Positions 25,832 to 37,007 of a stretch of DNA of 64,000 nucleotides are shown one piece after another; positions within the stretch are counted from its first letter, which is position 1, and every line of letters starts with the position of its first letter. Source of the DNA: Roseovarius sp. Lineage in GTDB: Bacteria; Pseudomonadota; Alphaproteobacteria; Rhodobacterales; Rhodobacteraceae. A model generated the notes under the pieces. The model was not told where the DNA came from and searched no databases. It was given only the letters and a program-made list of their open reading frames with translations. The DNA is taken from the NCBI RefSeq assembly GCF_027019125.1, contig NZ_JALUXE010000030.1, positions 490,669 to 554,668 of the forward strand, given 5' to 3'. The position numbers and the translations under genes were made by a program.

Positions 25832-28561
25832 TTAGCTCTCTGCGGTCTCGTCCTCTTCGGCCTGTTCGGCGATCCAGGCCACGGACACCACCTCTTCGCC
25901 GGTGCCGGTGTTGAACACCTTGACCCCGCCAGCGCTGCGCGAGCGGAAGGAGATGCCATCGACCGGCACGCGGATCGACTGGCCCTTGGAGGTGGCGAGC
26001 ATGATCTGGTCTTCGAGCGTGACCGGGAAGGAGGCCACCACGGCCCCGCCGCGCATGGATTTGTCCATGGCCTGCACGCCCATGCCGCCGCGCCCGCGCA
26101 CCGGGTAGTCATGGCTTGAGCTGAGTTTGCCGGTGCCGCGCGCGGTGATGGTCAGGATCAGGTTCTCGGCGGCCTGCATTTCCTCGAACCGTTCGGGGCT
26201 GAGGGCGGCGTCGGCATTGCCTTCGTCATCGCTGGAGCCGTCGTCTTCGGCCCCGGCCAGTTGGCGGCGCATCTTGAGATAGGCGGCGCGGTCGTCGGCG
26301 GAGGCGTCGAAATGGCGGATTACGGACATCGACACCACGCGGTCATCGCCGAGCAGGCGGATGCCACGGACGCCGGTCGATTTGCGGCCCTTGAAGACGC
26401 GCACCTCGGTTGTCGGGAAGCGGATGGCGCGACCGGAATCCGTGACCAGCATCACGTCATCCTCGGGGCCGCAGATGCGTGCGTTGACCAGTTCCACGCC
26501 CTCGGGCAGGTCCATCGCGATCTTGCCGTTGCGCATCACATTGGTGAAATCCGACAGCGCATTGCGCCGCACGTCGCCGGCGGAGGTGGCAAAGACGATT
26601 TGCAGGTCTTCCCAGTCTTCCTCGGGGCGGTCGACGGGCATGATGGCCGCGATGGAGACACCCGCAGGAATGGGCAGGATGTTGACGATCGCCTTGCCCT
26701 TGGACGTGCGCCCGCCAAGGGGCAAGCGCCAGCACTTGAGCTTGTAGACCATGCCGCTCGTGGTGAAGAACAAAAGCTGCGTATGGGTATTGGCGACAAA
26801 GAGGGTGGTGACGACATCCTCGTCCTTGGTGGCCATGCCCGACAGCCCCTTGCCGCCGCGTTTCTGCGCGCGGAAATCGGCGAGGGCCGTGCGCTTGATA
26901 TAGCCGCCGCTGGTGACGGTCACGACCATATCCTCGCGTTCGATGAGGTCTTCGTCCTCCATGTCGCCGGACCAGTCCACGATCTCGGTGCGGCGGGGGA
27001 CGGCGAACAGCTCTTTCACCTCGCGCAGTTCATCGGCGATGATCTGCATGATCCGCTCGCGGGAGGCGAGGATGGCGAGGTATTCCTTGATCTTGCTCGC
27101 GAGGTCCTGGAGTTCGTCGGTGACCTCCTTGACGCCCAGTTGCGTGAGGCGTTGCAGGCGCAGATCGAGAATGGCGCGGGCCTGAACCTCGGACAGGTTA
27201 TAGGTGCCGTCCTCGTTGGCGCGGTGGCTGGGGTCGTCGATCAGCGCGATATAGGGCAGGATGTCGCCTGCGGGCCAGCGACGTTCCATCAGTTTTTGCC
27301 GGGCCTCGGCCGCATCCATCGAGCCACGGATGGTGGCGACCACCTCATCGACATTGGAGACCGCGACCGCCAGACCGCAGAGCACATGCGCGCGCTCGCG
27401 CGCCTTGCGCAGGTCATAGGCGGTGCGGCGCGCGACCACCTCTTCGCGGAAGGTAATGAAGAGCGAGAGGAAGCGGTGCAGCGTCAACTGCTCGGGCTTG
27501 CCGCCATTGAGCGCCAGCATGTTGCAGCCGAAATAGGTCTGCATCGGGGTAAAGCGATAGAGTTGATTGAGCACCACCTCGGCGGTGGCGTCGCGTTTCA
27601 ACTCGATCACCACGCGCACGCCGTTGCGATCGGATTCGTCCTGCACATGGCTGATGCCTTCGATCCGCTTGTCACGGGCGGCCTCGGCGATCTTTTCGAT
27701 CATCGTCGCCTTGTTCACCTGATAGGGGATCTGGTCGATGACGATGGCAAAGCGGTCCTTGCGGATTTCCTCGACGCGGGTCTTGGCGCGGATGATGACA
27801 GAGCCGCGCCCCTCAAGATACGCCTTGCGCGCGCCCGAGCGCCCGAGCATCAGACCGCCGGTGGGAAAATCGGGGCCGGGAATATACTGGATCAGGTCTT
27901 CGCTCTCGAGATCGGGATTCTCGATCAGCGCCAGCGTGGCATCCACGACCTCGCCCAGATTGTGCGGGGGGATATTGGTGGCCATGCCGACGGCGATGCC
28001 GCCTGCGCCATTGACCAGCATGTTGGGGAAGCGCGCGGGCAGGACGGTGGGCTCTCGGTCCTTGCCGTCGTAGTTGTCCTGGAAATTGACGGTCTCTTTT
28101 TCAATATCGGCCAAGAGATAGGCGGCCGGTTTGTCCATCCGCACCTCGGTATAGCGCATGGCCGCCGCGTTATCGCCATCCATCGAGCCGAAATTGCCCT
28201 GACCATCGAGGAGGGGCAGGGACATCGAGAAATCCTGCGCCATGCGGACCAGCGCGTCATAGATCGCGGAATCGCCGTGCGGGTGATATTTACCCATCAC
28301 GTCGCCCACGGCGCGGGCGGATTTGCGATAGGGTTTGTCGTGGGTATTGCCCCCCTCGTGCATCGCATAGAGGATGCGGCGATGCACAGGTTTCAGCCCG
28401 TCGCGCAGGTCGGGAATCGCGCGGCTGACGATCACACTCATGGCATAATCGAGATAGGAAGTTTTCATCTCATGGGTGATCGAGACGGAGGGGCCGCTGT
28501 GGGTGGGCCGCTCGGGCGGGGTTTCATCCATGTTTTCAGGGGGTTGGGGCGTATCGCTCAC
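25832..28561 (-). CDS. gyrA: DNA gyrase subunit A
   Basis: GyrA breaks and rejoins DNA during negative supercoiling. The 909-residue protein has the catalytic Tyr137 in MRYTEVRM, the quinolone-resistance region [12 protein letters not shown] with the sensitive Ser98 and Asp102 (E. coli S83 and D87), and the GyrA-box QKRGGKG that opens the C-terminal wrapping domain. The start is a GTG at 28561 with AGGAC upstream; a later in-frame ATG at 28531 is an alternative. Its N-terminus has about 22 extra residues compared with E. coli. The usg gene diverges from it. Confidence 0.96.
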   Translation of the reverse strand: MSDTPQPPENMDETPPERPTHSGPSVSITHEMKTSYLDYAMSVIVSRAIPDLRDGLKPVHRRILYAMHEGGNTHDKPYRKSARAVGDVMGKYHPHGDSAIYDALVRMAQDFSMSLPLLDGQGNFGSMDGDNAAAMRYTEVRMDKPAAYLLADIEKETVNFQDNYDGKDREPTVLPARFPNMLVNGAGGIAVGMATNIPPHNLGEVVDATLALIENPDLESEDLIQYIPGPDFPTGGLMLGRSGARKAYLEGRGSVIIRAKTRVEEIRKDRFAIVIDQIPYQVNKATMIEKIAEAARDKRIEGISHVQDESDRNGVRVVIELKRDATAEVVLNQLYRFTPMQTYFGCNMLALNGGKPEQLTLHRFLSLFITFREEVVARRTAYDLRKARERAHVLCGLAVAVSNVDEVVATIRGSMDAAEARQKLMERRWPAGDILPYIALIDDPSHRANEDGTYNLSEVQARAILDLRLQRLTQLGVKEVTDELQDLASKIKEYLAILASRERIMQIIADELREVKELFAVPRRTEIVDWSGDMEDEDLIEREDMVVTVTSGGYIKRTALADFRAQKRGGKGLSGMATKDEDVVTTLFVANTHTQLLFFTTSGMVYKLKCWRLPLGGRTSKGKAIVNILPIPAGVSIAAIMPVDRPEEDWEDLQIVFATSAGDVRRNALSDFTNVMRNGKIAMDLPEGVELVNARICGPEDDVMLVTDSGRAIRFPTTEVRVFKGRKSTGVRGIRLLGDDRVVSMSVIRHFDASADDRAAYLKMRRQLAGAEDDGSSDDEGNADAALSPERFEEMQAAENLILTITARGTGKLSSSHDYPVRGRGGMGVQAMDKSMRGGAVVASFPVTLEDQIMLATSKGQSIRVPVDGISFRSRSAGGVKVFNTGTGEEVVSVAWIAEQAEEDETAES

Positions 28562-28752
28562 GATTGGGACCGTCCTGTGATCATTCTCTATATCTTGTTG
28601 AAGGGACTATATCAGAGGCAGGATATAGGGTGCAATGGGGCTGGGGAATTGCCTTTGTCAGCCGCGCGGAGCGAGTGCTAATATATTGTTTTAATTGAAA
28701 AGTAATTTATTTCTGGCACCATGATCCTGTCAGGCGGTGACAGGAGAGACAC

Positions 28753-29022
28753 ATGCAGATGTCTGAGACGGAAATGATGCTCAAGGGATACGGGCTGACG
28801 ACGGCGGAATTTTTCTACCGGATGCCCGATTTTCGCAACGTGCTGAACAGTTACCTTTGGCAGGATTACGATCTGGCACCGGATCACCCCAAGCTCTTTG
28901 GTTTCATCGAATTCTGGCAGCGCGAGCTTGAGGGCCCGCTGCATTCGGTGCGTTTTACCCATCGCAAGCTGATCGCGCCGGGGGAATGGCGCAACGTGGT
29001 GGGCGAATTCACGCTGCATTGA
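28753..29022 (+). CDS. Usg family protein
   Basis: The 89-residue protein matches the alphaproteobacterial Usg family: SETEMMLKGYGLTTAEFFYRMPD, LWQDYDLAPDHPKLFGFIEFW and PLHSVRFTHRKL. Usg was named from the gene upstream of trpF in Caulobacter; no activity is established. Here it is about 20 kb from trpF, next to gyrA. AGGAGA precedes the ATG at 28753. The upstream interval (28630-28750) contains an unusually A/T-rich stretch that likely includes its promoter. Confidence 0.85.
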   Translation: MQMSETEMMLKGYGLTTAEFFYRMPDFRNVLNSYLWQDYDLAPDHPKLFGFIEFWQRELEGPLHSVRFTHRKLIAPGEWRNVVGEFTLH

Positions 29023-29109
29023 CGCCACATTGACGCTGGGGGCGGTTGAAGCGCCCGCAGGTCCGTGATCTTGTCGGGGGCTCTCGTTTCCGGTCTGGAG
29101 GATCGCCCG

Positions 29110-30927
29110 ATGACAGCCCCGCAGATGACGATTCTGGGCGTGCTTGCGCTGACGATGGGTCTCTTTCTGTGGGGGCGGCTGCGGCATGACGTGGTCGCGC
29201 TGGCCTCGCTCATGGCCTGCGTCGTGACGGGGCTGGTGCCCGCCGCAGAGGCCTTTGCCGGGTTTGGCCATCCGGCGGTGATCACCGTGGCTTGCGTGCT
29301 GGTGCTGAGCCAGGGGTTGCAGAATACCGGCGCGGTCGATGCGCTGGCGCGCTCGGTGCTGCCACGCGAGGCGGGGCGGCTGGTCAGCATGACGGCGCTC
29401 TTGGGTCTTGGGGCGATGCTGTCGGGGTTCATGAACAATGTGGGGGCGATGGCGCTCTTGATGCCGGTGGCGGTGCAGCTGGCCAAGCGGCTCGAGATGC
29501 CGCCGGGGCAGGTTTTGATGCCCTTGGCCTTTGGCACCATTCTGGGGGGCATGACGACGCTGGTCGGCACGCCGCCCAATCTGATCGTGTCGGGCTTTCG
29601 CGAAGAGGCTGGGCGAGGCGCCTTTGAGATGTTCGATTTCGCACCGATTGGCGTGGCGGTGGCGGTTCTGGGCGTGGTGGCCATTGCCGTGATCGGCTGG
29701 CGTTTGGTGCCCATGCGCAAGCCGGCGGGCGCGTCCGAGTTCGATGCGGGGGCCTATATGACCGAGGTGCGGGTGGGCGAGCGCAGCAAGGCCATCGGGC
29801 TGACGCTGCGGGCCTTTGAGCGGGAGGTCGAAAGCTCTGATGCGCAAGTGGTGGCGCTGGTGCGCAATGACGTGCGCCTCTTGGCGCCGCATGGCGGGCG
29901 GCGCATTCGCGCAGGTGACGTGCTGGTCCTGGAGGCGGATGTCGAGGCGGTGGCTGAAACGCTGTCGGTGTTCGATCTGACACTGGAGGAGGCCGTCAAA
30001 CGCGACAAGGACGCAGCCGCAGAGGAGGGAGAGGCGGAGACCGCTGAGGAGGCCAAGTCAAGCGATGAGCGCGACGCGGTGCTGCGCGAGGTGGCCGTCT
30101 TGCCCGCCTCTTCGATTGTGGGGCTGTCGGCCAGCGACCTGCATCTGCGCACGCGCTACGGGCTCAATCTCTTGGCGGTGGCGCGGGCGGGGCAGGCTCC
30201 GCGGGCGCGATTGCGCTCGATCGCGCTGCGCTCGGGCGACCTGCTCCTGATGCAGGGGCCGGCGGAATCTCTCTCGGAATTCATCCATGACACCGGCTGT
30301 GTGCCGCTTGGGGCGCGCGATTTGCGCCTGCCCAGCCGACGGATGGCGATCACGGCGACGGCGATCATGGGGCTGGCAATCCTGCTGGTGACATTCGGTG
30401 TGCTGCCTGCGGCGGCGAGTTTCGCATTGGGCGTGCTGGCCTCGATGCTGTTTCGCACGGTACCTCCGCGCGAGGTCTACACGGCGATCGACTGGCCGGT
30501 GATCGTTCTTTTGGCCGCGCTCATTCCCGTGGCGGGGGCGATGCAGGCCACCGGCGCGGCCGGGGTGCTGGCAGAGTTTCTGGTGGCAGAGGTGGCGCGT
30601 GGACAGGCAGTGGCGGCGCTGGCCGTGATCCTGATCACCACGATGTTCCTGTCGGATGTGATGAACAACGCCGCCACCGCCGCCGTGATGTGCCCCATCG
30701 CGCTGAGCATTGCGGGCACGCTGGGCGTCAGCCCGGACAGTTTCCTGATGGCTGTGGCGATTGGCGCGTCTTGTGCGTTTCTCACGCCCATCGGGCATCA
30801 GAACAACACGCTTATCCTGGGCCCCGGCGGGTTTCGCTTTGGCGATTACTGGCGGCTTGGTCTGCCGCTGGAGGTGCTGGTTGTGGTGGTCAGCGTGCCG
30901 CTCTTGCTGATCGTCTGGCCGCTCTGA
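29110..30927 (+). CDS. SLC13-family (DASS-like) permease with two TrkA-C domains
   Basis: The 605-residue transporter has an N-terminal set of membrane helices with NNVGAMALLMPVA and GTPPNLIVSGF, the first substrate-binding motif, a cytoplasmic insertion (about residues 210-415) with two TrkA-C/RCK-C-like domains (VRVGERSKAIGLTLRAFE, and VVGLSASDLHLRTRYGLNLLAVAR), and a C-terminal half with FLSDVMNNAATAAVMCP and the second motif. Members carry sulfate, dicarboxylates or other anions with Na+. The substrate cannot be told from sequence. A Glu-rich linker (DAAAEEGEAETAEEAK) joins the two regulatory domains. Confidence 0.86.
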   Translation: MTAPQMTILGVLALTMGLFLWGRLRHDVVALASLMACVVTGLVPAAEAFAGFGHPAVITVACVLVLSQGLQNTGAVDALARSVLPREAGRLVSMTALLGLGAMLSGFMNNVGAMALLMPVAVQLAKRLEMPPGQVLMPLAFGTILGGMTTLVGTPPNLIVSGFREEAGRGAFEMFDFAPIGVAVAVLGVVAIAVIGWRLVPMRKPAGASEFDAGAYMTEVRVGERSKAIGLTLRAFEREVESSDAQVVALVRNDVRLLAPHGGRRIRAGDVLVLEADVEAVAETLSVFDLTLEEAVKRDKDAAAEEGEAETAEEAKSSDERDAVLREVAVLPASSIVGLSASDLHLRTRYGLNLLAVARAGQAPRARLRSIALRSGDLLLMQGPAESLSEFIHDTGCVPLGARDLRLPSRRMAITATAIMGLAILLVTFGVLPAAASFALGVLASMLFRTVPPREVYTAIDWPVIVLLAALIPVAGAMQATGAAGVLAEFLVAEVARGQAVAALAVILITTMFLSDVMNNAATAAVMCPIALSIAGTLGVSPDSFLMAVAIGASCAFLTPIGHQNNTLILGPGGFRFGDYWRLGLPLEVLVVVVSVPLLLIVWPL

Positions 30928-30968
30928 CGCCGCGGCGCCGTGAGGCGCGCGGCGTCGGGATCGTGGCA

Positions 30969-31529
30969 TCAGGGGATGATGCGGGTGTATTTCATGCCTT
31001 CGAGCGAGACACCGGCCAAGGCCCCGGCCTGGCCGAAGATCACGGCGACAACGGGGCTGGACGCGGTCGTCGTCTCGGCACGCAGGTTCTCGCCCCGGTC
31101 GTTGAAGACATATTCGACATCGGCACCTGCCGCCCAACCGGACGAGCGGCGGAATTTCTCGAGCGCATCGGGCGTCATGAAGAAAAGCACATGCGCGAAT
31201 TGCTGTGCGCCGATCTGAAGGCCAACGCTGCCCTTGGTGGCGGAATAGTAATCGACCGTGACATTGTTGATGCGCAGCGCGCCGCGGCCAAAGCCGCCGC
31301 CGACGAGAAAGCCCGCCTCGGTCACGACCGGCATGATGAGCATGCCGTTGGATTTAGCCGCGAGATCGCGCGTGTTGGGATAGCGCGAATACATCTGGCT
31401 GAGCGTGGCATCGACACGGGCGTCGATGGTGGCCGCGTTGGAATTGCCCACGCCATTGCCGCAGGCCGCAACAAGCGGTGTGCCGGCCATCAGGCCGAGG
31501 GTGAAGGTGCGTCTGGTCAGAATGCTCAT
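30969..31529 (-). CDS. SYLF (YSC84-like) domain lipoprotein
   Basis: The 186-residue protein starts MSILTRRTFTLGLMAGTPLVAACGN: a twin-arginine-like motif followed by a lipobox (VAAC), so it may be exported folded and lipidated. The mature part has the SYLF features: KSNGMLIMPVVTEAGFLVGGGFGRG, SVGLQIGAQQFAHVLFF and an FGQAGALAGVSLEG end. SYLF domains bind lipids in eukaryotes; bacterial roles are unclear. The convergent permease gene ends 41 bp away. ATG 31529 is chosen because it begins the signal. Confidence 0.83.
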   Translation of the reverse strand: MSILTRRTFTLGLMAGTPLVAACGNGVGNSNAATIDARVDATLSQMYSRYPNTRDLAAKSNGMLIMPVVTEAGFLVGGGFGRGALRINNVTVDYYSATKGSVGLQIGAQQFAHVLFFMTPDALEKFRRSSGWAAGADVEYVFNDRGENLRAETTTASSPVVAVIFGQAGALAGVSLEGMKYTRIIP

Positions 31530-31659
31530 GAGATCGCCTGTCTGTTGCCTCGTTTCGGGCCGGTCTTTTGTCTCATACCGGTCTGACACTCAGTATAGGG
31601 GCAAGCTGCGCTGGTGTCACCATGGATTGCGGTCATGCGCGGGATGCTGCGCGCGGGCG

Positions 31660-32661
31660 CTAGCCTTTGGACAAGAGCCGGGCCACTTCGGGGGCGAAAT
31701 AGGTGAGCACCCCGTCACAACCGGCGCGTTTGAAGCACATCAGGCTTTCCATCATGGCGCGTTCGCGGTCGATCCAGCCATTCTGGGCGGCGGCCATGAT
31801 CATCGCGTATTCGCCCGAGACCTGATAGGCAAAGGTGGGTGCGCCAAAGCTCTCCTTGGCCCGGCGGCAGATGTCGAGATAGGGCATGCCCGGCTTGACC
31901 ATCACCATATCGGCCCCCTCGCTGAGGTCACGCTCGATCAGGCGCAGGGCCTCGTCGGTATTGGCGGGGTTCATCTGATAGGTTTTCTTGTCGCCCTTGA
32001 GCGCGTTCGAGGCCCCCACCGCATCGCGGAACGGGCCATAGAAGGCAGAGGCGTATTTGGCGGCATAGGACATGATCATCACATTGGGATAGCCATGCGC
32101 CTCGAGCGCCGTGCGGATCGCGCCCACGCGCCCGTCCATCATGTCGGACGGCCCGATGATGTCGACGCCTGCCTCGGCCTGAGACAGCGCCTGTTTCACA
32201 AGCGCCTCGACGGTGGCGTCATTCACGATCTCGCCCTCTACGACAAAGCCGTCATGGCCTGTGTCGGAATAGGGGTCGAGCGCCACATCGGTCATCACGG
32301 TGATGCCGGGCACGGCGGCCTTGATCGCGCGCGTGGCGCGGTTGCTGAGGTTCTCCGGGTTCCACGCCTCGGCGCAATCGGCGGTGCGGTTCTCGGATGA
32401 GGTATAGGGAAAGAGGCAGATGGCCGGGATGCCCAGATCGGCGGCCTCTTGGGCGGCGGCGACCACGCGGTCGATGGAGCGGCGCATGACACCGGGCATG
32501 GAGGGCACCGGTTCCTCGATCCCGTCACCATCGCGCACGAAAAGCGGCCAGATCAGATCGCCCGCTGTCAGCGTATTCTCGGCCACAAGAGCGCGGATGC
32601 TGGGGGTTGCACGGGTGCGGCGCAGGCGGGTGGCGGGAAAGGCGGCTTGGGTCGGGCGCAT
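31660..32661 (-). CDS. hemB: Delta-aminolevulinic acid dehydratase (porphobilinogen synthase), Mg-type
   Basis: HemB condenses two 5-aminolevulinates to porphobilinogen in haem and (bacterio)chlorophyll synthesis. The 333-residue protein has Lys202 and the Schiff-base Lys256 (MVMVKPGMPYLD). The metal site reads DVALDPYSDTGHDG, with Asp in place of the zinc-binding Cys, so this is the zinc-independent, Mg-requiring type known from Pseudomonas and Rhodobacter. ATG 32661 begins the family match. Confidence 0.95.
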   Translation of the reverse strand: MRPTQAAFPATRLRRTRATPSIRALVAENTLTAGDLIWPLFVRDGDGIEEPVPSMPGVMRRSIDRVVAAAQEAADLGIPAICLFPYTSSENRTADCAEAWNPENLSNRATRAIKAAVPGITVMTDVALDPYSDTGHDGFVVEGEIVNDATVEALVKQALSQAEAGVDIIGPSDMMDGRVGAIRTALEAHGYPNVMIMSYAAKYASAFYGPFRDAVGASNALKGDKKTYQMNPANTDEALRLIERDLSEGADMVMVKPGMPYLDICRRAKESFGAPTFAYQVSGEYAMIMAAAQNGWIDRERAMMESLMCFKRAGCDGVLTYFAPEVARLLSKG

Positions 32662-32783
32662 GGGCGGTCTTTCTGGCTGGATCAACCTTGACTGAGTGGC
32701 ATGGAAATTCGCGCATCTCAAGGGTAGGAATTGCCGCGCACCGGCGCTAAGAGAGGCGATGATGCGGCAAGAGGGGCGCGGAT

Positions 32784-33311
32784 TTGGACTTGTACGACAC
32801 GGTTTTCGAGTTGATCGACATGCGGTCATTCAGCAACCTCTGGTTCTGGATCGCCTTGGCGGTCACATGGTCCTCGGCAAGTCATTGGGTGATGGGTGTG
32901 CCATGGGACATGGCCATGCGTGCCCGCAAGGGCCGCAGCGCGCAGGCGATGACGGATTTCGAGGATATGGTGCGGATCAATATCAACCGCTTGCTCTATC
33001 TCGTGCAGGAATCCGGCCTCTTGATGGCGGGGATCACGGCGTTCATTCTGACCACGCTCGTGTTGCTGGGTTTCGTTTATCACAACGAATTCGCCCAGGC
33101 GTTGTTCTTGCTCGGCTTTCCGCTTTTGCTGGTCGGGGGCCTGTCCGTGCGGATGGCGCAGCGCATCGCGGTGCAGGGGTGGACGGGGGCCGCGTTGATC
33201 AAGCGGTTGCAGACCCATCGGCTGATCATTCAGGTGATCGGCATGGTGTCGATTTTCGTAACCGCCATGTGGGGCATGTATCAGAACATGAACGCCAATA
33301 TTCTGGGATGA
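32784..33311 (+). CDS. Membrane protein of unknown function upstream of mfd
   Basis: The 175-residue protein has three to four hydrophobic helices (about residues 18-33, 78-101, 107-123 and 150-168), and its first lines read YDTVFELIDMRSFSNLWFWIALAV. Homologues that I recall in Rhodobacterales databases are labelled a component of SufBCD complex, but nothing in this sequence supports a role in Fe-S assembly, and no suf gene is here. The start is a TTG with AGAGGGG upstream. It ends 37 bp before mfd, which follows in the same direction. Confidence 0.72.
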   Translation: MDLYDTVFELIDMRSFSNLWFWIALAVTWSSASHWVMGVPWDMAMRARKGRSAQAMTDFEDMVRININRLLYLVQESGLLMAGITAFILTTLVLLGFVYHNEFAQALFLLGFPLLLVGGLSVRMAQRIAVQGWTGAALIKRLQTHRLIIQVIGMVSIFVTAMWGMYQNMNANILG

Positions 33312-33348
33312 CACGCGCCGCTGACCGGGCGCAAGACGCAGGAAGACC

Positions 33349-36300
33349 ATGACCAAGGCGCAGCATATCACCGTGGGCGGCGCGCCCGAAGGCTTTGACG
33401 CCTCGCTCATTCTGGCCGAAGTGGCCAAGACCGGCGCACCGGTCCTGCATGTGGCGCGGGATGACAAGCGTCTGGCGGCGATGCAGGCGGCGTTGCGGTT
33501 CTTTGCGCCCGACATGCCGGTGATGACCTTTCCGGGGTGGGATTGCCTGCCCTATGATCGCGTCTCGCCCAACGCAGAGATCAGCGCCACGCGGATGGCG
33601 ACGCTGGCGGGGCTGGCGCATGGCGGGCCGTCGCATTTCGTGCTGTTGACCACGCTCAATGCCGCCACACAGCGGGTGCCCGCGCGCGATGTGCTGCGCG
33701 ATGCGGCCTTTGTCGCCGCTGTGGGCGAGCGGGTCGACGAAAAGGCCTTGCGCGCCTTTCTGGTGCGGATGGGGTTCACGCAGGCGCCCACGGTGACAGA
33801 GCCCGGGGACTATGCGCTGCGTGGCGGGATCATCGACATCTACCCGCCGGGCGAGGGGGGGCCGGTGCGGCTTGACCTCTTTGGCGATGTGCTGGACGGG
33901 GTGCGCCGGTTTGATCCGGGCACGCAGCGCAGCACGGAAAAACTGGACCGGGTGGAACTGGCGCCCGTGTCCGAGGTCATTCTGGACGAGGAGGCGATCC
34001 GCCGCTTTCGTCAGAACTACCGGATCGAGTTTGGTGCGGCGGGCACGGATGATCCGCTCTACGAGGCGGTGAGCGCGGGGCGCAAACATGCCGGGGTCGA
34101 GCATTGGTTGCCGTTCTTTCACGAGCGGCTGGAGGGGCTTTTTGATTATCTGCCCGGCGCCACGATCACCCTCGATGAGCAGGTGACGCCGCAACGCCTG
34201 GCGCGATGGGACAGTATCGCGGATCAATACGAGACGCGGCATCTGGCGCTGAGCCAGAAATCGCGGGGCGATACGGTCTACAAGCCGGTGGCGCCCGGTC
34301 TCTTGTATATCGACGATGCCGCGTGGACGGCGGCGGTGGCGAACCGGCGCGTGTTGCAATTCGCGGCGCTGCCGCAGGCGACCGGGCCGGGGGTGATCGA
34401 CGCGGGCGGGCGCATCGGGCGCAATTTCGCGCCTGAACGCCAGCAGGAAAACATCAACCTCTTCAGCGCGTTGAAGGATCATATTCAGGCAAAGCTAGAG
34501 AAGTCCCCGGTGCTGGTGGCGTCCTATTCCACGGGCGCGCGCGAGCGGCTTGAGGGGCTGCTGGAAGATGAGGGGCTGATCGGCGCGGTCGGGGTCAGCA
34601 GCGCCAAGGGCATCGGCAAGCATGGGCTGCATCTGGCGGTCTGGCCGCTGGAACACGGCTTCGAAGCCCCGAACCTGACGGTGATCGCGGAACAGGATGT
34701 GCTGGGCGAGCGGCTGATCCGCGCGCCGCGCCGGCGGCGGGCCGAAAATTTCCTGACCGAAGCCCAGAGCCTCAGCATCGGCGATCTGGTGGTGCATGTG
34801 GACCACGGCATCGGGCGGTATCTGGGGCTCGAGGTGGTCACGGCCGCCGGGGCCGCGCATGAATGCCTTGTGCTGGAATATGCTGAGAGCGCCAAGCTCT
34901 ATCTGCCGGTCGAGAATATCGAACTCTTGTCGAAATACGGGCATGAGGAGGGCTTGCTTGACCGTCTGGGCGGCGGCGCCTGGCAGGCCAAGAAGGCGCG
35001 GCTCAAGGAACGTATCCGCGAGATGGCGGATCGTCTGATCCGGGTGGCGGCCGAGCGTGCATTGCGCAGCGCGCCGGTGATCGAGCCCGAGCATCACGCC
35101 TGGGAGGCGTTTGCCGCGCGGTTCCCCTATCAGGAGACCGACGATCAGTTGCACGCCATCGAGGATGTGCTGAACGATCTGGGATCGGGCGCGCCGATGG
35201 ATCGGTTGATCTGTGGCGATGTCGGCTTTGGCAAGACCGAGGTGGCGATGCGCGCGGCCTTTGTCGCCGCGATGGCCGGGCTGCAGGTGGCGGTGATTGC
35301 GCCGACCACATTGCTGGCGCGGCAGCATTATCAGGAATTCGCGTCGCGGTTCCGCGGCTTTCCGGTCAATGTGCGGCCCCTGTCGCGGTTCGTGTCGACG
35401 GCTGAGGCGGCCAAGACCCGCGATGCCATGGCGCGCGGCGAGGCGGATATCGTGGTGGGCACCCATGCCCTCTTGGCCAAGGGCGTCCGGTTCAAGAACC
35501 TTGGGTTGCTGATCATCGACGAGGAGCAGCGCTTTGGCGTGGCGCATAAGGAGCGGTTGAAGCAATTGCGCTCGGATGTGCATGTGCTGACGCTGACCGC
35601 GACACCGATTCCGCGCACGCTGCAACTGTCGCTGTCAGGGGTGCGCGATCTGTCGATCATCAGCACGCCGCCCGTGGACCGTCTGTCGATCCGCACTTAT
35701 GTGAGCGAGTTCGACAGTGTGACCGTGCGCGAGGCGCTCTTGCGCGAGCATTATCGCGGCGGGCAGTCGTTCTATGTGGTGCCGCGTATCAGCGACCTGC
35801 CGGAAATCGAGGATTTCCTGAAAACGCAGGTGCCCGAGGTCAGTTATGTCATCGCCCACGGGCAGATGGCAGCGGGGGAACTCGACGAGCGGATGAACGC
35901 GTTCTACGACGGGAAATACGACGTGCTGCTGGCGACGACGATCGTCGAGTCGGGGCTCGATATTCCCACGGCCAATACGATGATCATCCACCGGGCCGAT
36001 ATGTTTGGCCTCAGCCAGCTTTATCAGATCCGGGGGCGGGTCGGGCGCTCGAAAACGCGCGCCTATGCCTATCTCACCACCAAGCCGCGCGTGCCGCTGA
36101 CGCCGGGGGCGGAAAAGCGGCTTCGGGTGCTGGGCAGTCTCGACACATTGGGGGCGGGGTTCACGCTGGCAAGTCAGGATCTCGATATTCGCGGCGCGGG
36201 CAATCTGCTGGGCGAGGAACAGTCCGGGCAGATGCGCGATGTGGGCTACGAACTCTATCAATCCATGCTGGAAGAGGCGATTGCCAAGATCAAATCGGGC

Positions 36301-36801
36301 CAGATGGAGGGGCTGTCGGAGGGCGACGAGCAATGGGCGCCACAGATCAATCTGGGCGTGCCGGTGCTGATCCCCGAGGATTATGTGCCCGATCTCGACG
36401 TGCGTCTGGGGCTCTATCGTCGCCTGAGCGGGTTGGAGACCAAGGTGGAGTTGGAAGGCTTTGCCGCCGAGTTGATCGACCGGTTCGGCAAGCTGCCGCG
36501 CGAAGTGAACATGCTGATGCTGGTGGTGCGGATCAAGGCGATGTGCAAACGCGCGGGCATCGCCAAGCTCGATGGTGGGCCGAAAGGGGCCACGATCCAG
36601 TTTCACAACGACAAATTCGCCTCGCCGCAGGGCTTGGTCGAGTTCATCAAGGATGAGCGGGGATTGGCCAAGGTGCGCGACAACAAGATCGTGGTGCGCC
36701 GCGACTGGAAGGGCGAGAGCGACCGGATCAAGGGGGCCTTTGGCATCGCCCGCGATCTGGCGGAGAAGGTCGTGGCCGAGGCCAAGCGCGCGAAGGGGTG
36801 A
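33349..36801 (+). CDS. mfd: Transcription-repair coupling factor (TRCF)
   Basis: Mfd is a DNA translocase that displaces RNA polymerase stalled at lesions and recruits UvrA. The 1150-residue protein has the UvrB-homology part with [11 protein letters not shown] near residue 63, the RNA-polymerase-interacting domain ([18 protein letters not shown] near 480), a superfamily-2 helicase core with the Walker-[17 protein letters not shown] near 625 and box DEEQRFG, the RecG-like [11 protein letters not shown], and a C-terminal TRCF domain. ATG 33349 follows GGAAGA. The length is typical. Confidence 0.96.
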   Translation: MTKAQHITVGGAPEGFDASLILAEVAKTGAPVLHVARDDKRLAAMQAALRFFAPDMPVMTFPGWDCLPYDRVSPNAEISATRMATLAGLAHGGPSHFVLLTTLNAATQRVPARDVLRDAAFVAAVGERVDEKALRAFLVRMGFTQAPTVTEPGDYALRGGIIDIYPPGEGGPVRLDLFGDVLDGVRRFDPGTQRSTEKLDRVELAPVSEVILDEEAIRRFRQNYRIEFGAAGTDDPLYEAVSAGRKHAGVEHWLPFFHERLEGLFDYLPGATITLDEQVTPQRLARWDSIADQYETRHLALSQKSRGDTVYKPVAPGLLYIDDAAWTAAVANRRVLQFAALPQATGPGVIDAGGRIGRNFAPERQQENINLFSALKDHIQAKLEKSPVLVASYSTGARERLEGLLEDEGLIGAVGVSSAKGIGKHGLHLAVWPLEHGFEAPNLTVIAEQDVLGERLIRAPRRRRAENFLTEAQSLSIGDLVVHVDHGIGRYLGLEVVTAAGAAHECLVLEYAESAKLYLPVENIELLSKYGHEEGLLDRLGGGAWQAKKARLKERIREMADRLIRVAAERALRSAPVIEPEHHAWEAFAARFPYQETDDQLHAIEDVLNDLGSGAPMDRLICGDVGFGKTEVAMRAAFVAAMAGLQVAVIAPTTLLARQHYQEFASRFRGFPVNVRPLSRFVSTAEAAKTRDAMARGEADIVVGTHALLAKGVRFKNLGLLIIDEEQRFGVAHKERLKQLRSDVHVLTLTATPIPRTLQLSLSGVRDLSIISTPPVDRLSIRTYVSEFDSVTVREALLREHYRGGQSFYVVPRISDLPEIEDFLKTQVPEVSYVIAHGQMAAGELDERMNAFYDGKYDVLLATTIVESGLDIPTANTMIIHRADMFGLSQLYQIRGRVGRSKTRAYAYLTTKPRVPLTPGAEKRLRVLGSLDTLGAGFTLASQDLDIRGAGNLLGEEQSGQMRDVGYELYQSMLEEAIAKIKSGQMEGLSEGDEQWAPQINLGVPVLIPEDYVPDLDVRLGLYRRLSGLETKVELEGFAAELIDRFGKLPREVNMLMLVVRIKAMCKRAGIAKLDGGPKGATIQFHNDKFASPQGLVEFIKDERGLAKVRDNKIVVRRDWKGESDRIKGAFGIARDLAEKVVAEAKRAKG

Positions 36802-36830
36802 GGACGGGGTGGGGGCGCTGCCCCCGTCCC
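36802..36830 (+). repeat. Palindromic element after mfd, repeat family B-like
   Basis: GGGGGC (36811-36816) and GCCCCC (36820-36825) form a perfect stem around GCT and are framed by GACGGGG and GTCCC. The core matches the palindrome of the copies near 24627 and 56400, but the adjoining GAGGTATTT-type segment is missing. It could act as the mfd terminator. Confidence 0.55.
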
Positions 36831-37007
36831 GAACCAAGTGCGCTCCACCCCGAGATGATGTGAGTTCGATGGTGCATATGCATTAACTTTTGAACGACGT
36901 CTCACAACACACTTGCTCGAATAAAGATGCCGACCTTATCGCAAGAATGCGTTGACATGGGGAGTGCGCAACTTCAACTTAAAGTTGGGTTCATTGCAAG
37001 GCGTTCA

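Noticed and set aside
26261..28681. An 806-codon open frame opposite gyrA
   Set aside because: It is a shadow of the gyrase gene, His/Asp/Gly-rich and without a known fold or ribosome-binding site.
32784..33311. Assignment as SufBCD component
   Set aside because: This label is one I recall for homologues, but the protein is a membrane protein with no resemblance to SufB, SufC or SufD and no suf genes are near.
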